A stretch of DNA of 64,000 nucleotides from Sphingomonas ginsenosidivorax (GTDB lineage Bacteria > Pseudomonadota > Alphaproteobacteria > Sphingomonadales > Sphingomonadaceae): positions 1,243,001 to 1,307,000 of the forward strand of contig NZ_VOQR01000001.1 of NCBI RefSeq assembly GCF_007995065.1. Direction: 5' to 3'. Every line of letters starts with the position of its first letter. The stretch's first letter is position 1. Both the position numbers and the translations under genes were made by a program. The notes below the pieces were generated by a model. That model searched no databases and had not been told where the DNA came from. It was given only the letters and a program-made list of their open reading frames with translations. Below are positions 8,383 through 16,879 of the stretch, in pieces.

Positions 8383-10104
8383 TCAGCGCGCTTTCTCCGC
8401 CGCGATCCACCGCAGCATTTCGGCCTCCATTGCCGGCAGCGGCACCGACCCCAGCCCGAGCAGCGCCTCGTGGAAGCGGCGCTGGTCGAAACGGTCTCCC
8501 AGCTCCGCTTCCGCCTTCGTACGCAGCGCGCGCATCTTCATCTCGCCGAGCTTGTAGGCGAGCGCCTGGCCCGGCCAGCTGATGTAGCGATCGACCTCGA
8601 CCTCGACGTCGAGCTTGGCGAGCGCGGTGTGTCCGGCGAGATAGTCGATCGCCTGCTGCCGGCTCCACCCCATCGCATGGATGCCGGTATCGATGACGAG
8701 TCGCGCGGCGCGCCACATCTCGAACGTCTCGCGGCCGAACTCCTCATAGGGCGTGCGGTACATGCCGAGCTTGGTCCCGAGCCATTCCGAATAGAGCCCC
8801 CAGCCTTCGCCATAGCCCGAGAAATACGCCTCGCGGCGAAAGGCGGGGCGGTCGGGGGCCTCCAGCGCCATCGCCGCCTGGTGGCTATGGCCGGGAACGC
8901 ATTCGTGCAGCGTCAGTGCGACGATGTTGTAGAGCGGGCGTGACTTCAGGTCGTAGGTGTTCATCAGGCATGCGTTGAGGCCGCCGCGGCCAGAGGTATA
9001 GACCGGCGCGATCGCGTCGGGCACCGGCTGGATGGCGAAGCGGTAGCGGGGCAGGGTAATGAAGACGTCCTTCAGCCGTCCGTCCATCCGTTTCGCGACA
9101 TAGGCCGAGAAGCCGAGCAGCTCGTCGGGCGTGCGCGCATAGAAGCGCGGGTCGCTGCGCAGGAAGGCGAGGAAGTCGGCAAAGCTGCCCTTGAACCCGG
9201 TGGTGGCGATCGTGGCCTTCATGTCGGCGTCGATCCGCGCCACTTCGCTGAGACCGATCTTGTGGATCGCCGCAGGTGTCAGCCCGAGCGTGGTATATTC
9301 GCGGACCTGGCTTTCGTAGAACGCCTTGCCGTCGGGCAGCGCGGCGGCGCTGATCGTCGTGCGCGTGCCGGGCAGATAGGTATCGCGATAGAACGCCAGC
9401 AGCCGGGCATAGGCGGGAGCCGCGGCGGCATCGACCGCGGCCAGCCCGGCGGCGCGCAGCGCGGCCTGCTCGCTCGCGGGGATCGCGGCGGGCATCGCCC
9501 TGAACGGCTCGGCGAGGGGGTTGTCGGCGCCGGGCGTGGCGAACGCCGCGATCGCCGTGTCGCGCCCGGCGAGCGACACGCGCGGCGGCGTGAACCCGCG
9601 CTTCAGCCCGGCGCGCATGTTGGCGATGTTCTGGTCGAACCAGCGCGGCACGTCCTTCAACCGGCCGATATAGCGGCGATAGTCGTCGGCGGTCTCGAGC
9701 GGCGAATAGGGTTTCACCTCGCCCCAGAAATAGGAATCGCTGTTGAGCGGCGCCTCGTAGGTGCGGAAGGCGATGTTCGCGACCTCGGCGCGGAGCGATT
9801 CGGTGAGCACGGCGGCGTTGAGCCGCTCCTCGGGGGAGAGGTCCGCCACGGGAATCCGTGCGATGCGCGCGAGGACGTCGGTCCAATAGGCGCGTCGGCG
9901 CGCCCAGTCGGCGGGGGCGACCGCCGGGAAATGATCGTCGGCCTTGCTGCGCAGCCCGTCCGAGACCTGCGCCAGTTCCTTCTGCCGCCAGGCCCATTCG
10001 GCGTCGTAGATCGCCTTGAGCTGCGTATCCGCCGGGCCCGGCTGCGCCCATGCGGCCGCGGGAACCAGCGCGAGCAGCACCGCCGCCATCTGTCCGAACC
10101 GCAT
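8383..10104 (-). CDS. exported DUF885 family metallopeptidase-like protein
   Basis: 573 residues with a clear signal peptide (MRFGQMAAVLLALVPAAAWA, cut near residue 20), so probably periplasmic. The hallmark HECVPGH motif at residues 400-406 matches the zinc-binding pattern of DUF885 proteins, which resemble gluzincin-type peptidases. The rest is largely helical. GAGGGGGA lies shortly before the ATG at 10104, supporting this start over a longer reading. It converges on the symporter gene with 21 bp between stops. A peptidase role is inferred from the family; no substrate can be named. Confidence 0.85.
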   Translation of the reverse strand: MRFGQMAAVLLALVPAAAWAQPGPADTQLKAIYDAEWAWRQKELAQVSDGLRSKADDHFPAVAPADWARRRAYWTDVLARIARIPVADLSPEERLNAAVLTESLRAEVANIAFRTYEAPLNSDSYFWGEVKPYSPLETADDYRRYIGRLKDVPRWFDQNIANMRAGLKRGFTPPRVSLAGRDTAIAAFATPGADNPLAEPFRAMPAAIPASEQAALRAAGLAAVDAAAAPAYARLLAFYRDTYLPGTRTTISAAALPDGKAFYESQVREYTTLGLTPAAIHKIGLSEVARIDADMKATIATTGFKGSFADFLAFLRSDPRFYARTPDELLGFSAYVAKRMDGRLKDVFITLPRYRFAIQPVPDAIAPVYTSGRGGLNACLMNTYDLKSRPLYNIVALTLHECVPGHSHQAAMALEAPDRPAFRREAYFSGYGEGWGLYSEWLGTKLGMYRTPYEEFGRETFEMWRAARLVIDTGIHAMGWSRQQAIDYLAGHTALAKLDVEVEVDRYISWPGQALAYKLGEMKMRALRTKAEAELGDRFDQRRFHEALLGLGSVPLPAMEAEMLRWIAAEKAR

Positions 10105-10180
10105 GCTGTCCCCCTCGTCCCCGCCCGTTGCGCCATTCCTATCGGCGCGGGGCGGCGAGGGGAAGGCAGGCTGCAGTCCG

Positions 10181-10687
10181 TCAGGGGGCCTGATTGCCGA
10201 CGTCGGCCAGCGCCACGTCGGCGAAGTGCTGCCGGATGAAGTCGAGCTTCGGGTCGATGTAGCGCCGGCAGAAGGGTCGGTCCGGGTCGGTCCGGTAGTA
10301 GTTTCGATAGCGGTCCTCGGAGGGTTCGAAACCCAGCAGCGGGAGCACCAGCGTTCGTGCCGGCTCACCCGTCGTCTGCGCGAACCGATCGATCGCTTCG
10401 GCCGCCTCGGGGCGCTGCGCGGCGTCGAGGACGTAGATCGCGCTGCGATACCGGCCCGCCGGCGAATAGCCGCCCTTTGCCGAATGCGTCCGCAGATGGA
10501 CCTCGGCCAGGATCGCCAGGCTGATGATGGCGGGATCGAAGTCCACGATGACGCCTTCCGCCCAGGAATCGGACGGCGCCTCGGACTGGATGAATCCCTG
10601 ATCGACGCGGGCGACCCCTTTCAGCGACTGGAAGACTCCTTCGGTGCACCAATGGCAGCCACCGCCAAACCCGATTCTCTCCACCAC
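10181..10687 (-). CDS. msrA: MsrA-like peptide-methionine (S)-S-oxide reductase, divergent
   Basis: 168 residues in the MsrA fold. The catalytic cysteine region is GGGCHWC with Cys11, where most MsrA proteins have GCFWC. The second conserved block, usually GY(S/T)GG, is replaced by GFIQSEAPSDSWAEG. A later HSAKGGYSPAGRYRSAIY corresponds to the usual HDPT...QGND.GTQYRS region. MsrA reduces methionine-S-sulfoxide in proteins; these changes suggest a divergent paralogue that may differ in substrate or recycling. Starts are GTG 10687 or GTG 10684, and AGGAG lies six bases before the latter. It stands alone between DUF885 and tag. Confidence 0.75.
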   Translation of the reverse strand: MVERIGFGGGCHWCTEGVFQSLKGVARVDQGFIQSEAPSDSWAEGVIVDFDPAIISLAILAEVHLRTHSAKGGYSPAGRYRSAIYVLDAAQRPEAAEAIDRFAQTTGEPARTLVLPLLGFEPSEDRYRNYYRTDPDRPFCRRYIDPKLDFIRQHFADVALADVGNQAP

Positions 10688-10774
10688 ATGCTCCTACGCC
10701 GATCATCGCGCGCCTCGTCTGCCCAGATGGCGACGACGCCCGTCGCTTTCAAAGCCGCTGCCACTGTGCAGGGG

Positions 10775-10882
10775 TCAGCGGTCCAGCGTCAGGAACGCGA
10801 CGATCCCGGCTGCCACGGCGAACCGCGCGGCGATCAGCGCGCCGGGTTCATGCGGCGTTGTACCGGAAGCACTGCGCTTCAT
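10775..10882 (-). CDS. possible 35-residue single-helix membrane microprotein
   Basis: An ATG at 10882, overlapping the last 35 bases of tag in another frame, opens 35 codons ending at TGA 10777-10775. The peptide has a basic N-terminus (MKRSASGTTPHEPG) and then one hydrophobic helix (ALIAARFAVAAGIVAFLTL). No good ribosome site is visible; translational coupling to tag is possible. It may be a chance frame. Confidence 0.2.
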   Translation of the reverse strand: MKRSASGTTPHEPGALIAARFAVAAGIVAFLTLDR

Positions 10883-11411
10883 GGTCGTCGACTAGCCCGC
10901 AGGCCTGCATCCAGGCGTAGACGATCACCGGCCCGACGAACTTGAACCCGCGTGCCTTGAGCGCCGCCGACAGCGCTTCGGACTCGGGAGATTTCGCGCG
11001 CGCCGTCTGTCCGTCGGACACGATCGTGTCACCGCCGACGAAGCTCCAGACGAAGCTAGAAAACTCTTCGCCGGCCGCCTGCATCGCCAGAAAGGCGCGC
11101 GCATTGCCGATCGTCGCCTGGATCTTGGCGCGCGAGCGGACGATGCCGGCATCGCCGAGCAAGCGGACGACATCGTCCTCGGTGAACCGCGCGCCCGCCA
11201 CGGGATCGAAGTTCGCGAACGCCGCCCGGAACGCGTCGCGCTTGCGCAGGATGGTGATCCAGGCGAGCCCAGCCTGGAACCCGTCGAGCATCAGCTTTTC
11301 CCACAGCGCACGGCCGTCGCGTTCCGGCACGCCCCATTCGGCGTCGTGATACGCCGCGAGCAGCGGGTCGGTCTGCGCCCAGTGGCAGCGGGTCGGCGCG
11401 AGTCCGGTCAT
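10848..11411 (-). CDS. tag: DNA-3-methyladenine glycosylase I
   Basis: A 187-residue base-excision enzyme that removes 3-methyladenine from alkylated DNA. The N-terminal RCHWAQTDPLLAAYHDAEWG matches Tag closely, as does GFQAGLAWITILRKR. The structural zinc ligands known from E. coli Tag (Cys, His, His, Cys) are all visible: Cys9, the His in AYHD, and the final HEAQC pair. The ATG at 11411 (MTGLAP) is chosen because upstream residues are not family-like. Length matches the family (187 in E. coli). It is not in an operon with an ada-type regulator here. Confidence 0.92.
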   Translation of the reverse strand: MTGLAPTRCHWAQTDPLLAAYHDAEWGVPERDGRALWEKLMLDGFQAGLAWITILRKRDAFRAAFANFDPVAGARFTEDDVVRLLGDAGIVRSRAKIQATIGNARAFLAMQAAGEEFSSFVWSFVGGDTIVSDGQTARAKSPESEALSAALKARGFKFVGPVIVYAWMQACGLVDDHEAQCFRYNAA

Positions 11412-11546
11412 GGCGATCGCCGGTACGCTGGAGTGTCGCGGTGCATGGCCAACCGATGCCCGGCTTGCGCCCCGGTGTCGATGGCGCAAGGCGGATGCGG
11501 GCTCCCGGTTCTGGAGGGGAGGCAGGAGCGTATCGCCGGCGTCAGC

Positions 11547-13145
11547 TCAGCCCGAGGCGATTTTCAGCATCGGAGCGCCGTCCGCAGTAGCGAACCCCGC
11601 GAGCTCCGCCTGCTTGCGATCCTCGATATCGATATTGATGCCGAACCATTTGACGATCCGTCCGCTGTCGTCGCGCAGCGGCACCGCGTGGACCCCCATC
11701 CACCGGTACGTCCCGTCATGCCCGCGCAGACGGTATTCGGCATCGACCGATTGCTGACCCTGAACGGTGTCGCGCCATTTCTGGACCGTCGCCAGGCGAT
11801 CGTCGGGATGGATCGCGGTCAGCCAGCCATAGCCTTTCCAGTCGTCATAGCTCTGGCCGGTATAGGCGCGCCAGCTCGGGCTGTCGGTTTCGATGAGACC
11901 ATCGGGCGCGCTCTCCCAGATCGCCTTGGCGATGCCGTCGATCAGGAACCGCGCGCGTGCCTCTTCGTCCTGCAGCGCGTCGCTCACGCGGGGGCCGGCA
12001 TCCAGGCCCGCCGCCACCGCGGGATCGACGCCCGCACCGCGGTGCCGGCCGTGGCCCTTGCGCGCCGCCTTGTCCTGCCGCAGCGCATCGTCCGCGGCCG
12101 CCAGCAGCGCCTCCATGGTCTGGCCCGGGCCGGCGTACCGGCTCGATCCGACGCTGGCGCCGACGACGACCGATACGCCGTCGATCGCATAGGGGCCGTT
12201 CAAGGCCTGGGCGATGGCCGCGGTCTGGCGCTCGACGTCGCCGTCCCGGCTCGCATCGACCTGGACCATCACGAATTCGTCGCCGCCCAGCCGGACGACG
12301 ACGTCGCCGGGATGCCGGCACGCCTCAAGCCGGTCGGCGACCAGGCAGAGCAACCGGTCGCCGACCAGATGCCCGAAACGATCGTTGACTGGCTTGAAGT
12401 CGTCGAGGTCGACATAATGGAACGCGATGCCGCCGGGTGCCGCGTAGGTCGCATGCGTCTCGAACGCGCGGACCAGCGCCAGCCGGTTTCCCAGTCCGGT
12501 CAGGGGGTCGGTCATCGCCTGGCGGGCGGACGCCTGGCGCGTGGTCGTCTTGACCGACTGCGAGCGATACTGCTGCGCGACGCTCCGCAGACCGCCTGCG
12601 AGCAGGGCCAGCAGGATGAGCGCCGAGACGAAGGCGCCGGCATCATCGCGGAACAGCAGGACGCCCGAGGGCGGGGCGACCGCGAGCAGCAGGCTGACGA
12701 CGAGGATGCGCGGCCGCAGGGCGATCATCGAGGCCGCGCCGGCCGCATAGCCGACCACGAGGATTCCCATCGGCATCTGCCATTCGGCGAGCGGAAGCGC
12801 GAACACGCGCGCGGCGAACATGCCGAACACGGCCGCGAACGCCCAGTAGGTCAGCGCGAACCGGCGTTCGAACCGCCGCGCGACCGCCAGCGACATATCG
12901 GCGGTATCCGGACGCCGTCGGCCCTGGATCAGGACGGCGAGCCGGGCCGCGCTGGCGACCGCGCCCATGCCCGTCAGACAGGCGAGCAGGCCGTCGTGCG
13001 ACGCCCTGACCGTCAGCAGGCCGACGGTCAGGAACATCACCGTCATGATCACGGCCGGCGTCCGCGTGCCGCACAGGCTCGCCACGAGTTCGATGTACGT
13101 GCCATCGGGAAGGTCGCGGAGCGTCGTGCGGGCAGGAGCTTTCAC
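11547..13145 (-). CDS. membrane-bound GGDEF diguanylate cyclase with C-terminal PAS/PAC domain
   Basis: 532 residues. The N-terminal half carries about six hydrophobic helices (30-175). A GGDEF domain follows, with the signature GGDEF at 287-291 and DLDDFKPVNDRFGH upstream. A PAS/PAC domain is C-terminal (about 395-510; YRWMGVHAVPLRDDSGRI, IDIEDRKQAE). The active-site sequence is canonical, so synthesis of c-di-GMP is likely. The I-site is degenerate: the arginine of RxxD is shifted one residue away (RHPGD), so product inhibition may be lost. Placing PAS after GGDEF reverses the common order. The start is GTG 13145. No EAL domain is present. Confidence 0.87.
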   Translation of the reverse strand: MKAPARTTLRDLPDGTYIELVASLCGTRTPAVIMTVMFLTVGLLTVRASHDGLLACLTGMGAVASAARLAVLIQGRRRPDTADMSLAVARRFERRFALTYWAFAAVFGMFAARVFALPLAEWQMPMGILVVGYAAGAASMIALRPRILVVSLLLAVAPPSGVLLFRDDAGAFVSALILLALLAGGLRSVAQQYRSQSVKTTTRQASARQAMTDPLTGLGNRLALVRAFETHATYAAPGGIAFHYVDLDDFKPVNDRFGHLVGDRLLCLVADRLEACRHPGDVVVRLGGDEFVMVQVDASRDGDVERQTAAIAQALNGPYAIDGVSVVVGASVGSSRYAGPGQTMEALLAAADDALRQDKAARKGHGRHRGAGVDPAVAAGLDAGPRVSDALQDEEARARFLIDGIAKAIWESAPDGLIETDSPSWRAYTGQSYDDWKGYGWLTAIHPDDRLATVQKWRDTVQGQQSVDAEYRLRGHDGTYRWMGVHAVPLRDDSGRIVKWFGINIDIEDRKQAELAGFATADGAPMLKIASG

Positions 13146-13289
13146 GGCGAACCGTCATAAGGCCGAAAGGTGAACGGATTCTATCGCGGTGCCTTCCAAC
13201 TGCCGCACCCTGCCCGATCGTCTCGCGCGGTGCGCAACCTGGGCACGATCGTTCGTTTGTGCGTGTGACGACGCGAACGAGGAGCGGAC

Positions 13290-13745
13290 ATGGCGGAAGG
13301 CGACGACGTGATCACGGTGGATCACACGGGATTCTCGGTCGCATCGCTGGACGATGCGGTCCGGTTCTTGACGGAGGCGCTGGGCTTCTCGCTCTTCCGC
13401 ACGGGCGAGATGGGCGGGGACTTCCTGCGCGATGCGACCGGCGTCGACGACCCCCGGTGCCGGATGGCGCTGGTGGTATCGCCCGCCGGCTACCCGATCG
13501 AGCTGCTCGAATATTCGACGGGTCCGACCCTGGGGCGCGTGCCGGACAGTGCGGGTGCGATCGGCGCGGCGCATCAGGCGGTGACCGTGCCGCGTATCGA
13601 GCCGGTGATCGCCAGGATCGTCGCGCAGGGCTGGCGCGTGAACGGATCGCCGCGCGCGATCCCGGGCGGCCCGCGTGCCGGTACGATCGTCGCCTATGTC
13701 AGCGGGCCGGACGGGGTGACGGTCGAGTTGATGCAAAGACTGTAG
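13290..13745 (+). CDS. VOC (glyoxalase/dioxygenase superfamily) protein
   Basis: 151 residues forming the paired beta-alpha-beta-beta-beta modules of the vicinal oxygen chelate fold. Candidate metal ligands are in DHTGF near residue 12, YPIELLE near 71, AAHQAV near 92 and VTVELMQ near 147, the usual H/E/H/E spacing. That supports a metal-dependent lyase, isomerase or dioxygenase-like role, but the substrate is unknown. GAGGAGCGGAC precedes the ATG at 13290. It is divergent from the GGDEF gene, 144 bp away. The deaminase gene follows after 101 bp. Confidence 0.82.
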   Translation: MAEGDDVITVDHTGFSVASLDDAVRFLTEALGFSLFRTGEMGGDFLRDATGVDDPRCRMALVVSPAGYPIELLEYSTGPTLGRVPDSAGAIGAAHQAVTVPRIEPVIARIVAQGWRVNGSPRAIPGGPRAGTIVAYVSGPDGVTVELMQRL

Positions 13746-13846
13746 CGATCGTCCGGCGCAACCATTCGGCCGGTGCCGCGCTGATGCGGCAAGCGGAACC
13801 GATCGCGTTCCCTTTGACGAAACCGATGAGACATCGAGGGATGCGC

Positions 13847-14341
13847 ATGGCGAACGATACCGACGAGCAGTGGATGCGCATGGCGATCGAGGTGGCACGG
13901 TCGAAGGGGTCGGATCCGTCGACTTCGCCGCTGGGGTGCGTGATCGTGCTCGACGGCAAGGTGATCGCCGCCGAGCGCAACCAGACGAAGGAACTGCCCG
14001 ACGCGACCGCGCATGCCGAGATGATGGCGATCCGCCGGGCGTGCGAGCAGACCGGCGAACTCGAACTGCGCGGGGCGACGCTGTACTCGACGCTCCAGCC
14101 GTGCGGGATGTGCACGATGGCGTCGATCTGGTCGAAGGTCGGCCGTGTCGTCTACGGGGCGGGCCGCAGCGACGTCCACCCGATGTATTTCGAGGCGAAG
14201 CACGTCGATACGCTGGCGTTCATCGGCGACGCGTATCGCGACGATATCGAGATCGAGGGCGGCTGCCTGCGCGAGGAATGCGCGACGCTGTATTATGGCC
14301 CGGACGCTGAACTGCCGGCGGACGAGCAGGCCAATTTGTGA
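13847..14341 (+). CDS. nucleoside/guanine deaminase-like protein (cytidine deaminase fold)
   Basis: 164 residues with the zinc-dependent deaminase motifs HAEMMAIR and QPCGMCTMASIW, so the zinc ligands (one His, two Cys) and the catalytic Glu are intact. The C-terminal segment SDVHPMYFEAKHVD resembles GuaD-type guanine deaminases more than TadA. Probable activity is hydrolytic deamination of a purine base or nucleoside. GAGGG lies six bases before ATG 13847, so this start is preferred over ATGs at 13826 and 13841. The last bases overlap the start of the next small gene. Confidence 0.83.
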   Translation: MANDTDEQWMRMAIEVARSKGSDPSTSPLGCVIVLDGKVIAAERNQTKELPDATAHAEMMAIRRACEQTGELELRGATLYSTLQPCGMCTMASIWSKVGRVVYGAGRSDVHPMYFEAKHVDTLAFIGDAYRDDIEIEGGCLREECATLYYGPDAELPADEQANL

Positions 14342-14529
14342 GCGACCCGATCGACCTCAACGCAGCGTCCGCTGCCGACCTGGACGCCGTGCCGGCGCTG
14401 CAGGGTCACGGCTACGAGATCGTCCGCTACCGCGACGAGCGCGGCGGCTTCACCGCCCTGCGTCAGCTCGACGAGGTGCCGGGCCTGACCGGGAAGGCGG
14501 ACGGCCTGGACGCCGTTCTCACCGTCTAG
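14338..14529 (+). CDS. small helix-hairpin-helix (ComEA-like) protein
   Basis: 63 residues starting at a GTG that overlaps the deaminase stop (GTGA). The sequence is a single ComEA-type helix-hairpin-helix (IDLNAASAADLDAVPALQGH, then LRQLDEVPGLTG). Such motifs bind DNA backbone non-specifically. There is no signal peptide, so it differs from the competence protein ComEA. Translational coupling suggests co-expression with the deaminase; the joint role is not known. Confidence 0.72.
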   Translation: MSDPIDLNAASAADLDAVPALQGHGYEIVRYRDERGGFTALRQLDEVPGLTGKADGLDAVLTV

Positions 14530-14548
14530 CGGCATCGGGTCCGGCGCG

Positions 14549-14806
14549 TTACCGCAAACCCATCAGCTTCAGCGCACGGACGACCGTATGGTAGGTAATC
14601 GGCCCGCCGCGCGGCGCGCTCAGTTTCTGTTCGGTACACAGGCCGACCAGAACGCCGACGCGTGGCATGCCGTCCAGATCCTCGGTGCGCCGGCGATGGT
14701 CGCGGATCGCTTCCTCGATGCACCGGATCAGCGGTTCGGCGCGCGTGTAAGCGCGAGCCCGCCGCGCGCCGTGCCGAAGCTCGATATCGTCTATGCCGTC
14801 CATCAT
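14549..14806 (-). CDS. hypothetical protein, 85 residues
   Basis: The reading frame is basic and predicted helical (RAYTRAEPLIRCIEEAIRDH, then TYHTVVRALKLMGLR at the end), with no membrane segment or known motif. It starts at ATG 14806 with a weak purine stretch upstream and converges on the HhH gene. The next gene on this strand is htpG upstream, 89 bp away. I do not recognise the family. The coding call rests on length, an ordinary codon pattern and a good fit between neighbours. Confidence 0.5.
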   Translation of the reverse strand: MMDGIDDIELRHGARRARAYTRAEPLIRCIEEAIRDHRRRTEDLDGMPRVGVLVGLCTEQKLSAPRGGPITYHTVVRALKLMGLR

Positions 14807-14895
14807 CGCCGCCGGGCGCTAGCACGAAACGCCGGCCGAGTTCACCACCCCCGCGGCCATGTGCCCGGCTTTGCGGCCGGGCTGCCGCAAGGCTT

Positions 14896-16791
14896 TCAGC
14901 CCAGGCCGCGTTCGAGCAGGCGCATCAGCCGCGCCGAGAACGCACGCGGGTCGGTCGGCAGCTCGCCATCCGCGATACGCGCCTCGTCGAACAGCAGGTG
15001 CGCGGCATCCGCGCGGACGTCCTCGTCGCCGGTTCCGACCGCGCTCAGCTTCTCGACCAGCGCGTGGTGCGGATTGATCTCCAGCACGGGTTTCGCCGCG
15101 GCATCGAGGCGACCCGATCCTGCGAGCAGCTTTTCCAGTTGCCGGTCCATGCCGTGTTCGGACGCGACGAGGCACACCGCGCTGGTGGTGAGGCGGTCGG
15201 ACGCGCGGACGTCGGACACCGCATCGCCGAGCGTTTCCTTCACGAACGCGATGAAGCCGTTGACCGCCTCCGACGCGTCCGTCGCCGGCGTCTCGCCCTC
15301 GACGAGCGGGATCAGGCTCAGATCGGCAAGGCCCTGCGTCACCGACTTGAACGGCTTGCCGCCGAAGTCGAGCCCCGACGTCACCCAGAAGCTGTCGACC
15401 TGATCGGCGAGCAGCAGCACCTCGATGCCCCGCGCACGGAAGCCCTCGAGCTGCGGCGAGGTCGCCAGCCGGTCGAGATCGGTGCCGGTGGCGTAGTAGA
15501 TCGCCGTCTGGTTCTCCTTCAGGGCGCCCGCATAGTCCTGCAGCGAGCGCCACGCGCCGCCCGACGCGGTGGTCTTGAACCGCGCGAGGCCGAGCAGCGT
15601 CTCGCGGCGCGCATAATCCTCGTACAGGCCCTCCTTCAGGACCGGCCCGAAATTGTCCCAGATCGCCAGATAGCGCTCGGTATCGCCGGTCGCGAGCTTG
15701 TCGAGTTCGGACAGCACGCGGTTCGCGACCGCCTTCTGGATCGCGGCGAGCACCGGGCTCTCCTGGATCATCTCGCGCGACACGTTGAGCGGCAGGTCGT
15801 TCGAGTCGACCAGCCCGCGCACGAAGCGGAGATAGCGCGGCAGGATCTGCGCCTCGTCGGTGATGAAGACGCGCCGGACATAGAGCTTCATCCGCCCTTC
15901 GCGATCGGGATCGAACAGGTCGAAGGGCTTGGTCTCGGGCACGAAGGCGAGGACCGTGTATTCGTGCCGGCCCTCGGCGCGGTAGTGGAGCGTCAGCGCG
16001 GGGTCGTCGAACTGGCCGGCCGCGCTGCGGTAGAAGTCCTTGTAGTCCTCGGGCGTGATGTCGCTCTTGGGCCTGGTCCAGAGCGCGGCACCGTCGGCGA
16101 TCTGCCTGGGCTCCGCGTCGGGGGTATCGGCGAGCACGATCGGCACGGGGACATGGCCCGACTGGGTCTTGATCGTACGCTCGACCATGCCGGCGTCGGT
16201 GTAGGTCGCGGCGTCCTCCTTCAGGTGCAGCAGGACCCGCGTCCCGCGCGCGGGCGCATCGGCGAGGTCGGCGGGCTGGATCGTGTAGGTGCCTAGCCCG
16301 TCCGAGGACCAGGACGCCGCGGTATCGGTCCCCGCGCGGCGCGAGACGACGTCGACGCGGTCGGCGACCATGAAGGCGGAGTAGAAGCCGACCCCGAACT
16401 GGCCGATCAGGTGGCTGTCCTCGGACTCCTTGGCGCCCGCGATCCGGTCCATGAACGCCTTGGTGCCCGAGCGCGCGATGGTCCCCAGCGCATCGCCCAG
16501 CTCGGCCTCGGTCATGCCGATCCCGTTGTCGGCGATGGTCAGGCGGCGCCCTTCGGGATCCAGCGTCACGGTGATGCGCGGCTGGCCGTCGTCGCCGAGC
16601 AACGACGCATCGCTCAGCGCCTCGTAGCGCAGCTTCTCGCACGCGTCGGCGGCGTTCGAGATCAGCTCACGGAGGAACACGTCCTTGTCCGAATAGACCG
16701 AGTGCACCATCAGGTGCAGCAGCTTTGCGACATCGGCTTCGAAGGAACGGGTTTCGGGCGCGGCTTCGGTCGTCGTCATGCTGGTATCCAT
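14896..16791 (-). CDS. htpG: molecular chaperone HtpG (Hsp90 family)
   Basis: A cytosolic ATP-dependent chaperone of 631 residues, close to the usual 620-630. The N-terminal GHKL ATPase domain is complete: LRELISNAADACEKLRYEAL with the catalytic Glu/Asn pair, DNGIGM near residue 100, and GQFGVGFYSAFMVADRV. Middle and C-terminal dimerisation domains follow. As in other bacteria there is no MEEVD tail. The start is ATG 16791; a second ATG four codons in is possible. A sigma-32-like promoter sits just upstream. It is transcribed alone. Confidence 0.96.
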   Translation of the reverse strand: MDTSMTTTEAAPETRSFEADVAKLLHLMVHSVYSDKDVFLRELISNAADACEKLRYEALSDASLLGDDGQPRITVTLDPEGRRLTIADNGIGMTEAELGDALGTIARSGTKAFMDRIAGAKESEDSHLIGQFGVGFYSAFMVADRVDVVSRRAGTDTAASWSSDGLGTYTIQPADLADAPARGTRVLLHLKEDAATYTDAGMVERTIKTQSGHVPVPIVLADTPDAEPRQIADGAALWTRPKSDITPEDYKDFYRSAAGQFDDPALTLHYRAEGRHEYTVLAFVPETKPFDLFDPDREGRMKLYVRRVFITDEAQILPRYLRFVRGLVDSNDLPLNVSREMIQESPVLAAIQKAVANRVLSELDKLATGDTERYLAIWDNFGPVLKEGLYEDYARRETLLGLARFKTTASGGAWRSLQDYAGALKENQTAIYYATGTDLDRLATSPQLEGFRARGIEVLLLADQVDSFWVTSGLDFGGKPFKSVTQGLADLSLIPLVEGETPATDASEAVNGFIAFVKETLGDAVSDVRASDRLTTSAVCLVASEHGMDRQLEKLLAGSGRLDAAAKPVLEINPHHALVEKLSAVGTGDEDVRADAAHLLFDEARIADGELPTDPRAFSARLMRLLERGLG

Positions 16792-16812
16792 TGCTCGAAA
16801 GGGTCGGCGCGA

Positions 16813-16841
16813 AGATGGCGGGCATGGCCGGCGCTTTCAAG
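16813..16841 (-). promoter_or_regulatory. heat-shock (RpoH/sigma-32 type) promoter of htpG
   Basis: On the minus strand, CTTGAAA at 16841-16835 is followed after 14 bases by CGCCATCT at 16820-16813. This matches the RpoH consensus CTTGAAA-N13-15-CCCCATNT with one mismatch. The expected start would lie about 15 bases before the htpG ATG. Confidence 0.6.
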
Positions 16842-16879
16842 CGTGACCGGGCCCGGAGGCCTGCCGGACGGTCGCCGCC

